In this document: positions 51,475 through 60,280 of the stretch, one piece after another
Layout: the number at the start of each line of letters is the position of its first letter
Numbering within the stretch: position 1 is the first letter of the stretch
NCBI RefSeq assembly: GCF_050897975.1
Contig: NZ_JBPAXY010000006.1
Span: 248,001 to 312,000 of the forward strand
DNA: 64,000 nt
From: Pseudooceanicola sp050897975
GTDB taxonomy: Bacteria > Pseudomonadota > Alphaproteobacteria > Rhodobacterales > Rhodobacteraceae
Direction: 5' to 3'
Notes under the pieces: model-generated
The model's input: the letters and a program-made list of their open reading frames with translations, nothing else
Databases searched by the model: none
What the model was told of the DNA's origin: nothing
Made by a program: the position numbers and the translations under genes

Positions 51475-51984
51475 ATGACCAAGACCAAGAAACCCGAATT
51501 CCGCCCGAATGACTATGTCGTTTATCCGGCCCATGGCGTGGGGCAGATCGTGTCGATCGAAAGCCAAGAGATCGCCGGTCTCGAACTGGAACTCTTCGTC
51601 ATCTCCTTCGAGAAGGACAAGATGACCCTGCGGGTGCCGACCCACAAGGCGACCGAGATCGGGATGCGCTCTCTGTCCAGCCCCGATGTGGTCAGCCAGG
51701 CGATGAAGACGCTGAAGGGCAAGGCCAAGGTGAAACGCGCCATGTGGTCGCGTCGCGCCCAGGAATACGAACAGAAGATCAACTCGGGCGACCTGATCGC
51801 CATTGCCGAAGTGGTGCGCGACCTGCACCGCAACGACGATCAGCGCGAGCAGTCCTATTCCGAGCGTCAGCTGTATGAAGCCGCGCTGGAACGTCTGACC
51901 CGCGAAGTGGCCGCCGTCTCCGGTGGGGACGAGGTGGCCGCCGCCAAGCAGGTGGACGAGGTGCTGGTCAGCCGCGCCGCCTGA
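51475..51984 (+). CDS. carD: CarD family transcriptional regulator
   Basis: A 169-residue protein with the N-terminal RNA-polymerase-interacting domain (DYVVYPAHGVGQIVSIESQEIAG and FVISFEKDKMTLRVPTHKA) and the helical C-terminal DNA-binding domain with the conserved Trp (KRAMWSRRAQEYEQKINSGDLIAIAEVVRDLHR). CarD stabilises open promoter complexes, and in alphaproteobacteria it also tunes rRNA transcription. Followed by an intrinsic terminator. Confidence 0.94.
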   Translation: MTKTKKPEFRPNDYVVYPAHGVGQIVSIESQEIAGLELELFVISFEKDKMTLRVPTHKATEIGMRSLSSPDVVSQAMKTLKGKAKVKRAMWSRRAQEYEQKINSGDLIAIAEVVRDLHRNDDQREQSYSERQLYEAALERLTREVAAVSGGDEVAAAKQVDEVLVSRAA

Positions 51985-52020
51985 TCGGCGCCGGGGCCAC
52001 AGCGCTCGACTAAATACGAC

Positions 52021-52049
52021 AGGGCCGTCCCCCGGGGCGGCCCTTTTTT
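52021..52049 (+). terminator. intrinsic terminator of carD
   Basis: AGGGCCGTCCC / GGGGCGGCCCT stem with one G-U pair followed by TTTTTT, 36 bp after the carD stop. Confidence 0.9.
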
Positions 52050-52083
52050 CGTGGCCCGCTGGCCTGTCTCTGCCTCCGCAGGC

Positions 52084-52821
52084 TCAGGCGATCAGCACGA
52101 ACAGAACGGCGATCTCGGTCAGCTGCTGCGCCGCGCCCAGCACATCGCCGGTCTGGCCGCCGATCTTTGCCTGCGCCAGCCGTCCCAGGGCCAGGGTCAC
52201 GCAGGCCACCGCCAGCAGGGCGGGCAGGGCGGCCCAACCCAGCAGGACCAGCGCCAGCCCGGCGCCCAGCCCCGCTGCCCCTCGGGCCACCAGGGGGGCG
52301 CAGCGCCCGACCGCGCGCGACAGGCCGGTGTCGCGGGCATGGGGCAGGGCGGCCATCAGCGCGGGCATCGCCGCCCGCGACAGGGCGGCGGCGGCCAGTA
52401 CCGCCCAGGCCCCGCCCGGCGCGGAAAACAGCAGCGACAGCGCGCTCCACCTTGCCAGCAGCGCCAGCACCAGGGCGATCACCCCATAGGCGCCGATCCG
52501 GCTGTCCTTCATGATCTCCAGCCGCCGGGCGCGGTCGAATCCACCCCAGAACCCGTCCGCCACATCGGCCAGCCCGTCCTCGTGCAGCGCCCCGGTCAGC
52601 GCCACCGAGGTCCCCAGACAGACCAGCGCCGCCGCTTGCGGTGGCAGCGACAGGGCCAGCGCCGCCAGACCGGCTAGCGCGGCCAGCGCCCCCAGCACCG
52701 CGCCCGCCAGCGGATAGGCCCAGGCGGCGGGGGCGCCGCGCCCCTCATGGGCGGGCAGGGGCAGGCGGCTTAGCAGGCCGAGGGCCGACAGAAGGTCGCT
52801 CCAGGGGCGGGTCAGGTCCAT
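52084..52821 (-). CDS. cobS: adenosylcobinamide-GDP ribazoletransferase (cobalamin-5'-phosphate synthase)
   Basis: A 245-residue inner-membrane enzyme with about six hydrophobic segments. Conserved motifs are TGALHEDGLADVADGFWGG and MKDSRIGAYG, the acidic site for Mg2+ and GDP-cobinamide, plus GRLAQAKIGGQTGDVLGA near the end. It joins alpha-ribazole to adenosylcobinamide-GDP, the last step of the cobalamin nucleotide loop. ATG 52821 is the first residue consistent with the family. It is divergent from cobT, 67 bp apart; no cobalamin riboswitch fits in the gap. Confidence 0.93.
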   Translation of the reverse strand: MDLTRPWSDLLSALGLLSRLPLPAHEGRGAPAAWAYPLAGAVLGALAALAGLAALALSLPPQAAALVCLGTSVALTGALHEDGLADVADGFWGGFDRARRLEIMKDSRIGAYGVIALVLALLARWSALSLLFSAPGGAWAVLAAAALSRAAMPALMAALPHARDTGLSRAVGRCAPLVARGAAGLGAGLALVLLGWAALPALLAVACVTLALGRLAQAKIGGQTGDVLGAAQQLTEIAVLFVLIA

Positions 52822-52888
52822 CTTCGCGGTTGCTCCGGCGGTGGCAGGGAATAGACAGGGGGTGCAGGCGACATACAACGGATCCGAC

Positions 52889-53899
52889 ATGAACGACAGC
52901 CTTCCCACCCTCGATGCCTTCCGCGCCGCCCTGGTGGCGGCCCCCACCCCCGATGCGCAGGCGTCTGCGGCGGCGACGGCGCGCAACGGCGCGCTGACCA
53001 AGCCCCCGGGCGCCCTGGGGCGGCTGGAGGATCTGGCGATCTGGTATGCGGGCTGGCGCGGCGAGGCGCGGCCCCGGGTGCAGGCGCCGCAGGTGGTGAT
53101 CTTCGCGGGCAACCACGGGGTCACGGCCCAGGGCATCTCGGCCTTCCCGGCAGAGGTGACGGCGCAGATGGTGGCCAATTTCCAGGCCGGCGGCGCGGCG
53201 GTCAACCAGCTGGCCGAGGTGGCGGGGGCGCGGATGGATATCGTGGCGCTGGATCTCGACCGGCCCACCCAGGATTTCACCCAAGGCCCCGCCATGACCG
53301 AGGCGGAACTGCTGAATGCTCTGAACGCCGGTTGGCAGGCGGTGGATCCGGCGGCGGATCTTCTGGTCACCGGCGAGATGGGCATCGGCAACACCACCTC
53401 GGCGGCGGCTCTGGCCCATGCGCTTTACGGTGGGGCGGCGGCGGATTGGGCCGGGCGCGGCACGGGGCTGGACCCGGCGGGCGTGGCGCACAAGGCCGAT
53501 GTGGTGGCCCGGGCCGTGGCGCTGCACGCCCCCGACACCGGGCTGGCGGCGCTACGCTGTCTGGGCGGGCGCGAAGTGGCGGCCATGGCGGGGGCCATCG
53601 CGCGGGCCCGCGCCCTCGGGATTCCGGTGATCCTGGACGGCTTCATCTGTTGCGCCGCCGCCGCCTGCCTGGCGGCAGAGGCGCCGGGCGCGCTGGATCA
53701 CTGCGTCGCAGGCCATGTCAGCGCCGAGGGTGCGCACCGGGCCCTGTTGGACAGGCTGGGCAAGGCGCCGCTGCTGGATCTGGGCCTGCGCCTGGGCGAA
53801 GGCTCGGGCGCCGCGCTGGCGATCAACATCCTGAAGGCCGCGCTGGCCTGCCATTCCGGCATGGCCACCTTCGCCGAGGCGGGCGTCTCCGAGGACTGA
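52889..53899 (+). CDS. cobT: nicotinate-nucleotide--dimethylbenzimidazole phosphoribosyltransferase
   Basis: A 336-residue enzyme of the CobT/CobU fold. KPPGALGRLEDLA near the N-terminus, FAGNHGVTAQG, GEMGIGNTTSAAAL (phosphate binding) and the C-terminal LRLGEGSGAALAINILKAA with the catalytic Glu are all present. It makes alpha-ribazole-5'-phosphate, the partner substrate for the nucleotide-loop pathway completed by CobS. ATG 52889 is chosen; the longer start at 52841 would cover most of the divergent spacer. Confidence 0.94.
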   Translation: MNDSLPTLDAFRAALVAAPTPDAQASAAATARNGALTKPPGALGRLEDLAIWYAGWRGEARPRVQAPQVVIFAGNHGVTAQGISAFPAEVTAQMVANFQAGGAAVNQLAEVAGARMDIVALDLDRPTQDFTQGPAMTEAELLNALNAGWQAVDPAADLLVTGEMGIGNTTSAAALAHALYGGAAADWAGRGTGLDPAGVAHKADVVARAVALHAPDTGLAALRCLGGREVAAMAGAIARARALGIPVILDGFICCAAAACLAAEAPGALDHCVAGHVSAEGAHRALLDRLGKAPLLDLGLRLGEGSGAALAINILKAALACHSGMATFAEAGVSED

Positions 53900-54006
53900 C
53901 GCCCCCCTTTTCTCATTGCCAAAAATATCCCCGCTCGGCAGGCGTCGCCCGGCACGGGCGATAAGGGCGGGCGATACGGGCGGGGCGATACCGAAAGGGC
54001 GGGGCC

Positions 54007-55884
54007 TCAGCCCCGCTCGTCCAACTCGTCCAGCTCGTCGGACAGCTGCGACAGCAGCGCCGCTTCCAGCCCCTTCTCCAGCTCGCGCGACCGGGCGATA
54101 TAGGCCTCGTTCTTGCTGGTCGGCACCGCCGGATCCCACAGTTCGGCCAGTTCGCGGATCGCGTCGCGGTCGTGGTGGAAGAAGATCTTCTCGGCCTCGG
54201 CGGCCTCGAAATCGCTCAGCCCGATGTTTTCCAGCACATAGCGCCCGGCGCGCAGCGAGCTGTCGAAGGTTTCGCGCACGATGTCGTCGGCACCTGCGCG
54301 ATAAAGCTGATAGACATGGGTCCGGTCATAGGCGCGGGCGATGATATGCAGATCGGGCCGCTGCGCCCGGGCATAGGCTACCAACTGGGTTACCGCGTTG
54401 TTGTCATCCATCGCCGCCACCAGCACCCGCGCCTTGTCGAGGCCCGCCGCGTGCAGGATGTCGGGCCGGGTCGGATCGCCGAAATAGCCCTTGAAGCCGA
54501 AGCGCCGCATCAGCTCGATCGTGGCCATGGAATTGTCCAGCACGATGGTCTTGCAGCCCGAGCTTTGCACCATCCGGTTGACGATCTGACCGAAGCGACC
54601 GATGCCCGCGATGATCACCGGCCCGTCCTCGGCGATCTCGTCCGGCTCGGGCGCGCCCTCTTCGTTCATCCGTCGCGACAGCCGGTCATAGGCGATGAAG
54701 AACAGCGGTGTCAGCAGCATGGTCAGGGTGATCGACAAGAGCAGCTGTTCGGCCAGGGTGCCCGGCAGCACGTTCACCTGCTGCGAGAAGGAGATCAGCA
54801 CGAAGCCGAATTCCCCCGCCTGCGCCAGGCCAAGGGTGAACAGCATCAGGTTGCGGTGGCGCAGCTTGAACAGCAGGCCGAGGGCCAGCAGGATCCCCCA
54901 TTTCAGGGCCATCACGCCCACGGCGATCCCGAAGATCTTCAGCGGCGCATCCAGGAAGGTGTCGAAGTCGATTCCGGCGCCCACGGTGATGAAGAACAGG
55001 CCAAGCAGAAGCCCCTTGAAGGGCTGGATGTCGCTTTCCAGCTCGTGGCGAAACTCGCTGTTGGCCAGGACCACGCCCGCCAGGAAGGTGCCGAGCGCAG
55101 GCGACAGGCCGACCAGGTTCATCAGGAAGGCGATGCCGATGACGATCGCCAGGGCCAGGGCGGTGTACATCTCGGGCAGATGCGCGGCATGGATAAAGCG
55201 GAAGACCGGGCGGATCGCGTAGATGCCGATCAGGATGACCGCGGCCACGGCACCCAGGGTCACCAGCGTCACCCCCCAGCCCGGCAGTCCCTCGACCAGC
55301 GACATCCCCTCATGCGCCACCTCTGCCGTGCCGACCGAGATAGAGCCATCGGGGGCCAACTGCATCAGCGTCGGCATGGCCAGAAGGGGCAGGGCGGCGA
55401 TCATCGGGATCACCGCGATATCCTGGGTCAGCAACACCGCAAAGGCCGAGCGCCCCCCCTGGGTCTGCATCAGCCCCTTTTCCGACAAGGTCTGCAAGAC
55501 GATCGCGGTCGAGGACAGCGCCAGGATCATCCCCACGGCCAGCGCCGGTTGCCACTCCAGCCCGAAGGCGATCCCGGCGGCCATCACCGCCAGCATGGTC
55601 AGCAGCACCTGCATCCCGCCCAGGCCCAGCAACTTGTGCCGCATGTCCCACAGGGCGCGCGGCTCCAGCTCCAGCCCGATCAGGAACAGCATCATCACCA
55701 CGCCGAACTCGGCGAAATGCTGAAGGTCGTGGTTGTCATGGCCGATCAGGTGCAGCACCGGGCCGATGATGATCCCGGCGGCCAGATAGCCCAGCACCGA
55801 CCCCAGACCGAGGCGCGCCGACAGCGGCACGGCGATCACCGCGGCACAGAGGTAGATCGTGGCCTGATAGAGGAAGCCTTCCAT
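54007..55884 (-). CDS. Kef-type monovalent cation:proton antiporter (CPA2) with TrkA-N domain
   Basis: A 625-residue protein: about twelve membrane helices in the first 400 residues with CPA2 motifs (GLELEPRALWDMRHKLL, the LLTQDIAVIP helix, GTFLAGVVLANSEFRHELESDI) and a cytoplasmic TrkA-N nucleotide-binding domain (about 420-540: VIIAGIGRFGQIVNRMVQSSG, GDPTRPDILHAAG). Glutathione-gated KefB/KefC contain such a layout; whether this member is gated by glutathione cannot be told. AAGGAGACGTC precedes the ATG. No ancillary KefG/KefF-like gene is adjacent. Confidence 0.9.
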   Translation of the reverse strand: MEGFLYQATIYLCAAVIAVPLSARLGLGSVLGYLAAGIIIGPVLHLIGHDNHDLQHFAEFGVVMMLFLIGLELEPRALWDMRHKLLGLGGMQVLLTMLAVMAAGIAFGLEWQPALAVGMILALSSTAIVLQTLSEKGLMQTQGGRSAFAVLLTQDIAVIPMIAALPLLAMPTLMQLAPDGSISVGTAEVAHEGMSLVEGLPGWGVTLVTLGAVAAVILIGIYAIRPVFRFIHAAHLPEMYTALALAIVIGIAFLMNLVGLSPALGTFLAGVVLANSEFRHELESDIQPFKGLLLGLFFITVGAGIDFDTFLDAPLKIFGIAVGVMALKWGILLALGLLFKLRHRNLMLFTLGLAQAGEFGFVLISFSQQVNVLPGTLAEQLLLSITLTMLLTPLFFIAYDRLSRRMNEEGAPEPDEIAEDGPVIIAGIGRFGQIVNRMVQSSGCKTIVLDNSMATIELMRRFGFKGYFGDPTRPDILHAAGLDKARVLVAAMDDNNAVTQLVAYARAQRPDLHIIARAYDRTHVYQLYRAGADDIVRETFDSSLRAGRYVLENIGLSDFEAAEAEKIFFHHDRDAIRELAELWDPAVPTSKNEAYIARSRELEKGLEAALLSQLSDELDELDERG

Positions 55885-56115
55885 GACGTCTCCTTAGGGG
55901 GCGCGGCGGCGGGGCAGGCCGACCGGACGGGGCGCGGGGGGACCGGCCGAAACCGGTGTGTCGGATCCATGATAAAGAGCCAGCCGCGCGGGGCGCAACC
56001 GGGCGCCGGGGGCAAAGCCCGCGAAATCGGCTGTGGGGCCGGGCGGCAGGGACCGGACTGCGCCCTGCGCAGGCGCCGGGCCCGTGCTGCGTCCCGAAGG
56101 GGCGGGCGCCGGGGG

Positions 56116-58896
56116 TTAGTCGGGCATTTCCAGCAGCAGGTTGCGGTTGCCCTTGACGTAGCGCAGCTCGCCCTCTCCGATGGCCGCCACGCGGCCCCCG
56201 TCCAGGCGGTCGCCGACCTGCACCTTGCGGATGCGTCCGTCCGACAGGCGCACCAGCGCGGTGCGTTCCGAGGGGCTGCCCGAGACGCCGATCAGATTGA
56301 CGTTGTTGAGGTTGATCGCGTTCTCGACCGTGGCCTGGCGTGCGACCGAGGGCTGGACGGGCGCGGCCGGGGTGACCGAGGGGGTCGGCACGGTGATCAC
56401 CGGCGCGGCCAGGGCGGCGGCCTGGGCGGCGGCGACCAGGGCCTCGAAATCCTCGGGCCGGGGGCGCGGGCGCAGGGCCAGGCTGGCGGCCAGATCGGTG
56501 GCGCTCTCGATGGCTTCGGTGTCGATGTCGGCCTCAGGCTCGGCGGCGGCCTCGGCCTCTGCGTCGGTTTCAGGCGTGGCCTCTGCCTCTGCCTCGGGCG
56601 CCAGGCCCTCGGGGCGCAGGCGCGGGCGCAGCTGGTCTTCCGGCGCGGTGGCGGTGGCTTCGGTGGCCTCTGCCACGTCTGCCTCAGGGGCCTCGTCCGT
56701 CGGGGTGGCCTCTGCCTGCGGTTCGGTCTGTGCCTCGGCCTCGGGCGCCGGGGTCTCGGCACTGTCGGCGGGCGGGGTGGCCAGGGGCAGGGCCACGGGC
56801 TGCGCCTCGGCCCCTTCGGCACCCGGTTGCAGCGTCTCGGCGGGGCGCGCGGGCGGCACGACGGGCGGGCGCCCGGCATAGACCATATGGCCTTCGGGGG
56901 TGCGCGCGCCCTCTGCGGTGCCCGCGACCAGGCCGCGCGCGTCCAGGGTAAAGCGCTGATCGGCCAGCGGCGGGTTCGGCGGGCTGGTGAAGGTCACCGG
57001 CGGGCGGGCGGCAGAGGTGTCGGGCAGGCCGGTCACCGGGGCCACGCGGTCGGTGGGGGTCAGGGCCGCCAGGGCGATCTCGCCCAGGGGGGTGGCCACG
57101 GGTGAGACGGGGGGCTGCGGCGCGCGCTGCCAGATCCCGGTGGCGGCATAGCGCGCGGCGGCCTCGGCCGGGGTGGCCGGCGCGGGGCGGATCTCCATCG
57201 GGGTCAGCGGCAGGGCCGGGGTCTCGGCGGCGGTCTCTTCCGGCGCGGCGGGCTCTGCAACCTCGGGGGGCGGCGGCGTGGCGGCGGCTTGCTCGGGCGC
57301 CTCCTCGGGGGGCAGCAGGGCGATGGCCTCGGGCTGTGTCACGGCGGCGGACTCGGCGGGCGCGGGCTGGGCCTCGGCCTGTTCGGGCGCCTCGGGGGCC
57401 GGGTCGGGCTCGATCCCCAGCAGGACCCAACCTGCGACCAGCAGCGCGACCAGGGCCACGCTGCCCAGGGCCAGACGGCGCATCCCGCGGCGCGGCGCGG
57501 CGGGCAGATCCTGTTGCGAGGGGCGGGCACCGAAGACGGTCATCTTCTCGGCCTCGCGGGCGCGCAGGTCGCCTTGGGCGGGGGCCTTGCGCGGTGCGGC
57601 GGGGGCGCCGTCGCCCGGTTGCGGGACCGGCGCGGTCAGCGAGGCGGCGGCGGCGGTGGGCGAGGGGGGCTTGGCCGGGGCCTCGACCACGGGGGCCTTG
57701 GGGGCCTTGGGCGCGGCGCTGCGGCCCTTGGCAGATTTGGGCGCGGTCGACTTTGCGGGGCCGGGCTTGGCGGGGGCCGCCGGGGCCTTGCGCGCCGGGG
57801 GCGCTGCGGACCCCTTGGCGGCCGCAGGGGCGGCCGGCGCGGGAGTGTCCGAAGGCGCGCCGTCGGTGGCGGGGGAGGCGCCTTTCTGTGGCGCCTTGGG
57901 GGCGGCAGGGCCGCTTTGGGGCGCGGGCGGGGCGCTGCGCACCGAGGCAAAGCCCTTGCCCACATCGCGCGGCGTCTCGTCACGGGCCGCCGGGGTGTCC
58001 GCAGGTTTGGCCGGGGTACGGCGCGCGGCGGGCGCGGCAGGCTCTGCCGGGGTGTCCAGGTCGAAGAGGTCGCGCCGGGCGCGGAAGGTGACCTGCGGCG
58101 GGGCCTCGGCGGCGGGGGCGCTGTCGGTTGGCGCGTCTTCCTGGGCCGCCTCGGCAGGCCCGGCAGACTCGGGCGGCGCGACAGGGGGCGGCGCGGGCGG
58201 TTCCGGGGCCTTGGGAGTGGCCGCCGTTTGCGGCGCGGCCTCGGCTTCCGGGGCGGCGGGTGCCTCGGCTTTTGGCGGTTCCGGGCGCTCGGGCGTCTCT
58301 TCGGCGTGCGGCTCGGCGGCGGCGGGCTCGTCGGGCAGGGACGGCAGGCTGGCGTTGCCCAGCACATGGACCTGCACCGCGTCGCGTTCGACCCTCTCGC
58401 CCGCCAGCAGGGTGTCCGCCAGGCCGGTCGGGCCGAAGAAGGGCTCGCCCAGATAGGGGGCCTCGCCGGGAATGGCGACATAGCTGACCGGGTTCAGCTG
58501 ATGTTCGGTGGCGAAGGCCTCGGCCTCTTCCAGGGTCTCGCGGGCCACGGCGGCCACATGGGTGGTGGTGCCGGAAACGGACCAGCAGATCCCCAGGTCT
58601 TCCAGCGCATAGGGGGTGGCGCCGTCCAGTTCCGACATCACCAGCGCGCGGCGGTCGGCCTCGGTCGTGGCGCCGGTATAGACCGACAGATACCTGATCT
58701 GATCGTTGGGCAGAATCAGCTTGGTGCGCATCGGCGCGGGGTCCAGCGCCTGCCCGAGGCGCCGCAGCCGCGCCAGCGAGGCCGCCATGTCGGGATCGTC
58801 GAAGGACACATGGCCGACCCTCTCCCAACCGGGCGAGGCGCGATGCAGAAGGTCCAGCCCGTCGGCCAGGATGTTCAAGGCAAAATTCGGTCGCAT
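56116..58896 (-). CDS. large Ala/Pro/Glu-rich bitopic protein with GspL/PilM-like and PilP/GspC-like ends
   Basis: A 926-residue protein. Residues 1-180 are folded and look like the cytoplasmic actin-like part of GspL/PilM (TKLILPNDQIRYLSVYTGA, LVMSELDGATPYALEDLGICW, THVAAVARETLEEAEAFATE). Residues 185-460 are disordered Ala/Pro/Lys/Glu-rich. One membrane helix lies at about 475-492 (LALGSVALVALLVAGWVLL). A periplasmic Pro/Ala/Glu-rich stretch follows, and the last 80 residues resemble the homology region of PilP/GspC (NLIGVSGSPSERTALVRLSDGRIRKVQVGDRLDGGRVAAIGEGEL). No other pilus or type II secretion gene is near. ATG 58896 is chosen over the frame open to 59019. Confidence 0.75.
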   Translation of the reverse strand: MRPNFALNILADGLDLLHRASPGWERVGHVSFDDPDMAASLARLRRLGQALDPAPMRTKLILPNDQIRYLSVYTGATTEADRRALVMSELDGATPYALEDLGICWSVSGTTTHVAAVARETLEEAEAFATEHQLNPVSYVAIPGEAPYLGEPFFGPTGLADTLLAGERVERDAVQVHVLGNASLPSLPDEPAAAEPHAEETPERPEPPKAEAPAAPEAEAAPQTAATPKAPEPPAPPPVAPPESAGPAEAAQEDAPTDSAPAAEAPPQVTFRARRDLFDLDTPAEPAAPAARRTPAKPADTPAARDETPRDVGKGFASVRSAPPAPQSGPAAPKAPQKGASPATDGAPSDTPAPAAPAAAKGSAAPPARKAPAAPAKPGPAKSTAPKSAKGRSAAPKAPKAPVVEAPAKPPSPTAAAASLTAPVPQPGDGAPAAPRKAPAQGDLRAREAEKMTVFGARPSQQDLPAAPRRGMRRLALGSVALVALLVAGWVLLGIEPDPAPEAPEQAEAQPAPAESAAVTQPEAIALLPPEEAPEQAAATPPPPEVAEPAAPEETAAETPALPLTPMEIRPAPATPAEAAARYAATGIWQRAPQPPVSPVATPLGEIALAALTPTDRVAPVTGLPDTSAARPPVTFTSPPNPPLADQRFTLDARGLVAGTAEGARTPEGHMVYAGRPPVVPPARPAETLQPGAEGAEAQPVALPLATPPADSAETPAPEAEAQTEPQAEATPTDEAPEADVAEATEATATAPEDQLRPRLRPEGLAPEAEAEATPETDAEAEAAAEPEADIDTEAIESATDLAASLALRPRPRPEDFEALVAAAQAAALAAPVITVPTPSVTPAAPVQPSVARQATVENAINLNNVNLIGVSGSPSERTALVRLSDGRIRKVQVGDRLDGGRVAAIGEGELRYVKGNRNLLLEMPD

Positions 58897-59094
58897 TGGT
58901 CCCACGGATCTTCGCCTGGCGGGCTGTCTTTTGCGACGGCGGCACGACGGCCACTGCAAGAAAAAGGCATAACCCCCCGATTTTCTGCGAGACAGTAACG
59001 CGTTGTGCGCCGCAGGCAAAGGGGGCGCCGCCGGGCTCGGCGGGAAATCGTCACCGGCGCAGGGGGCGCGGGCGTCGCGCCTGCACGGTCCGGC

Positions 59095-60090
59095 TTAGCG
59101 CATCCAGAAGCCTTCGCGTTTCAGGCGATTGCGCAGGGCCTGTTCCTTCCGCGGCAGCGGCTGGCCGTCGAAGAGGGCGCGCACCTTTGCGCCGCGCCCC
59201 TGGTAGATCATCCGCTTCATCGGTTCGTACTGCTTCAGCACCTTCTTGATCTTGTTGGGCGCTGCCACCTCTTCCAGCACCTTGACCACCCGGTCGTCCT
59301 CGCGGGCGTATAGAAGCGGGAACAGGCGGTAGTGGCAGGTGGTCTGCCCGTCCAGCCAGCCCTGGGGCAGGGCCTCGCGCCCGCCGCCGAAGGAATGGAT
59401 CACCAGCGGCAGGGCCACCTGATCCAGCCAGGGATCCAGGCTTTGACAGACCAGCGTTTCGGGCGGGTCGTCGCGGATTGCCAGGGCATAGTCGAGGAAG
59501 CGTTGCCCGAAGGCCTGTGGATCTTCGTGGTAGAAGAACCCGGCGTTGAAATAGAGGTAGCGGCGCCAGAATTCCTCTGGCCAGGCGGGATCGAGCGAGG
59601 TTTCGAAATCAAGCCCGAACTTGTCGTAGAGGCTGCGCCAGGTCTCGGTATAGCCCGGACCGTAGAGCTCGATCTGCGGCCAGGTGCCCTCGCAGCGCAG
59701 CGAGGCCGAAGGGCGGGCGAAGTCGAAGGGCACATCGGTCAGCTCGTCCAGCACCAGGGTGTCGCTGTCGAAGAAGATGAAGGGTTCGCCGGGCGGCAGG
59801 GCGGCGAGGCATTCGATCTTGTTGCCATAGGGGTAGCCGTCGCCGAAATGGCGGCTCTCGAAGGGCAGGATCTCGGCGCCGAGCGCGTGCAGCGTCTCGC
59901 GCACCAGGGCGTTGGTGATGCGCGGATCGCCGGGCCACATCGGCCCGGGCTGGGGTTCGGCCACGAAGAGGCGCCCGGCGAAACCGGGGCTGCGGGCCCG
60001 CAGCGAGGCGGCAAAAAGCACCGCTTCGTATTGCAGCCGACCGGATTGGCCGACGATGACGATATTGAAGGGCTTTGCCTGCTGCGTCAT
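59095..60090 (-). CDS. putative glycosyltransferase-like protein
   Basis: A 331-residue soluble protein beginning MTQQAKPFNIVIVGQSGRLQYEAVLFAASL. FIFFDSDTLVLDEL has a DSD motif like the DxD of GT-A glycosyltransferases, preceded by a YGNKIECLAALPPGEP stretch typical of enzymes using a nucleotide-sugar. The C-terminus is basic. I cannot assign acceptor or sugar. ATG 60090 is chosen; the 70 codons upstream in frame are Arg/Pro-rich shadow. Another reading is an unrelated protein of the same fold. Confidence 0.65.
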   Translation of the reverse strand: MTQQAKPFNIVIVGQSGRLQYEAVLFAASLRARSPGFAGRLFVAEPQPGPMWPGDPRITNALVRETLHALGAEILPFESRHFGDGYPYGNKIECLAALPPGEPFIFFDSDTLVLDELTDVPFDFARPSASLRCEGTWPQIELYGPGYTETWRSLYDKFGLDFETSLDPAWPEEFWRRYLYFNAGFFYHEDPQAFGQRFLDYALAIRDDPPETLVCQSLDPWLDQVALPLVIHSFGGGREALPQGWLDGQTTCHYRLFPLLYAREDDRVVKVLEEVAAPNKIKKVLKQYEPMKRMIYQGRGAKVRALFDGQPLPRKEQALRNRLKREGFWMR

Positions 60091-60280
60091 GCGCCTCGCT
60101 CTGTCTTTGGGCCCGGGGGCCGTCGGGGTCTTTGGGTAGAGTATAGACAGCGGGAGCCGGGGCCGGAAGGGGCGCTGCGCCGCGGCGGCGGAGACGGGCC
60201 GGGCCTGCCGTCCGCGCCGCCCGCAAGCCGGGCGGCGCGAGGGCTTTTGCCGCATGGCGCGGCTAGGGCGTGGGGCGCGG

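Noticed and set aside
52822..52888. Cobalamin riboswitch between cobS and cobT
   Set aside because: The gap is only 67 bp, far too short, and no B12-box-like sequence is visible.
54172..57105. 977-codon plus-strand frame spanning the antiporter and the bitopic-protein genes
   Set aside because: Length comes from GC-rich antisense bias; it covers two genes with clear motifs and has no domain of its own.
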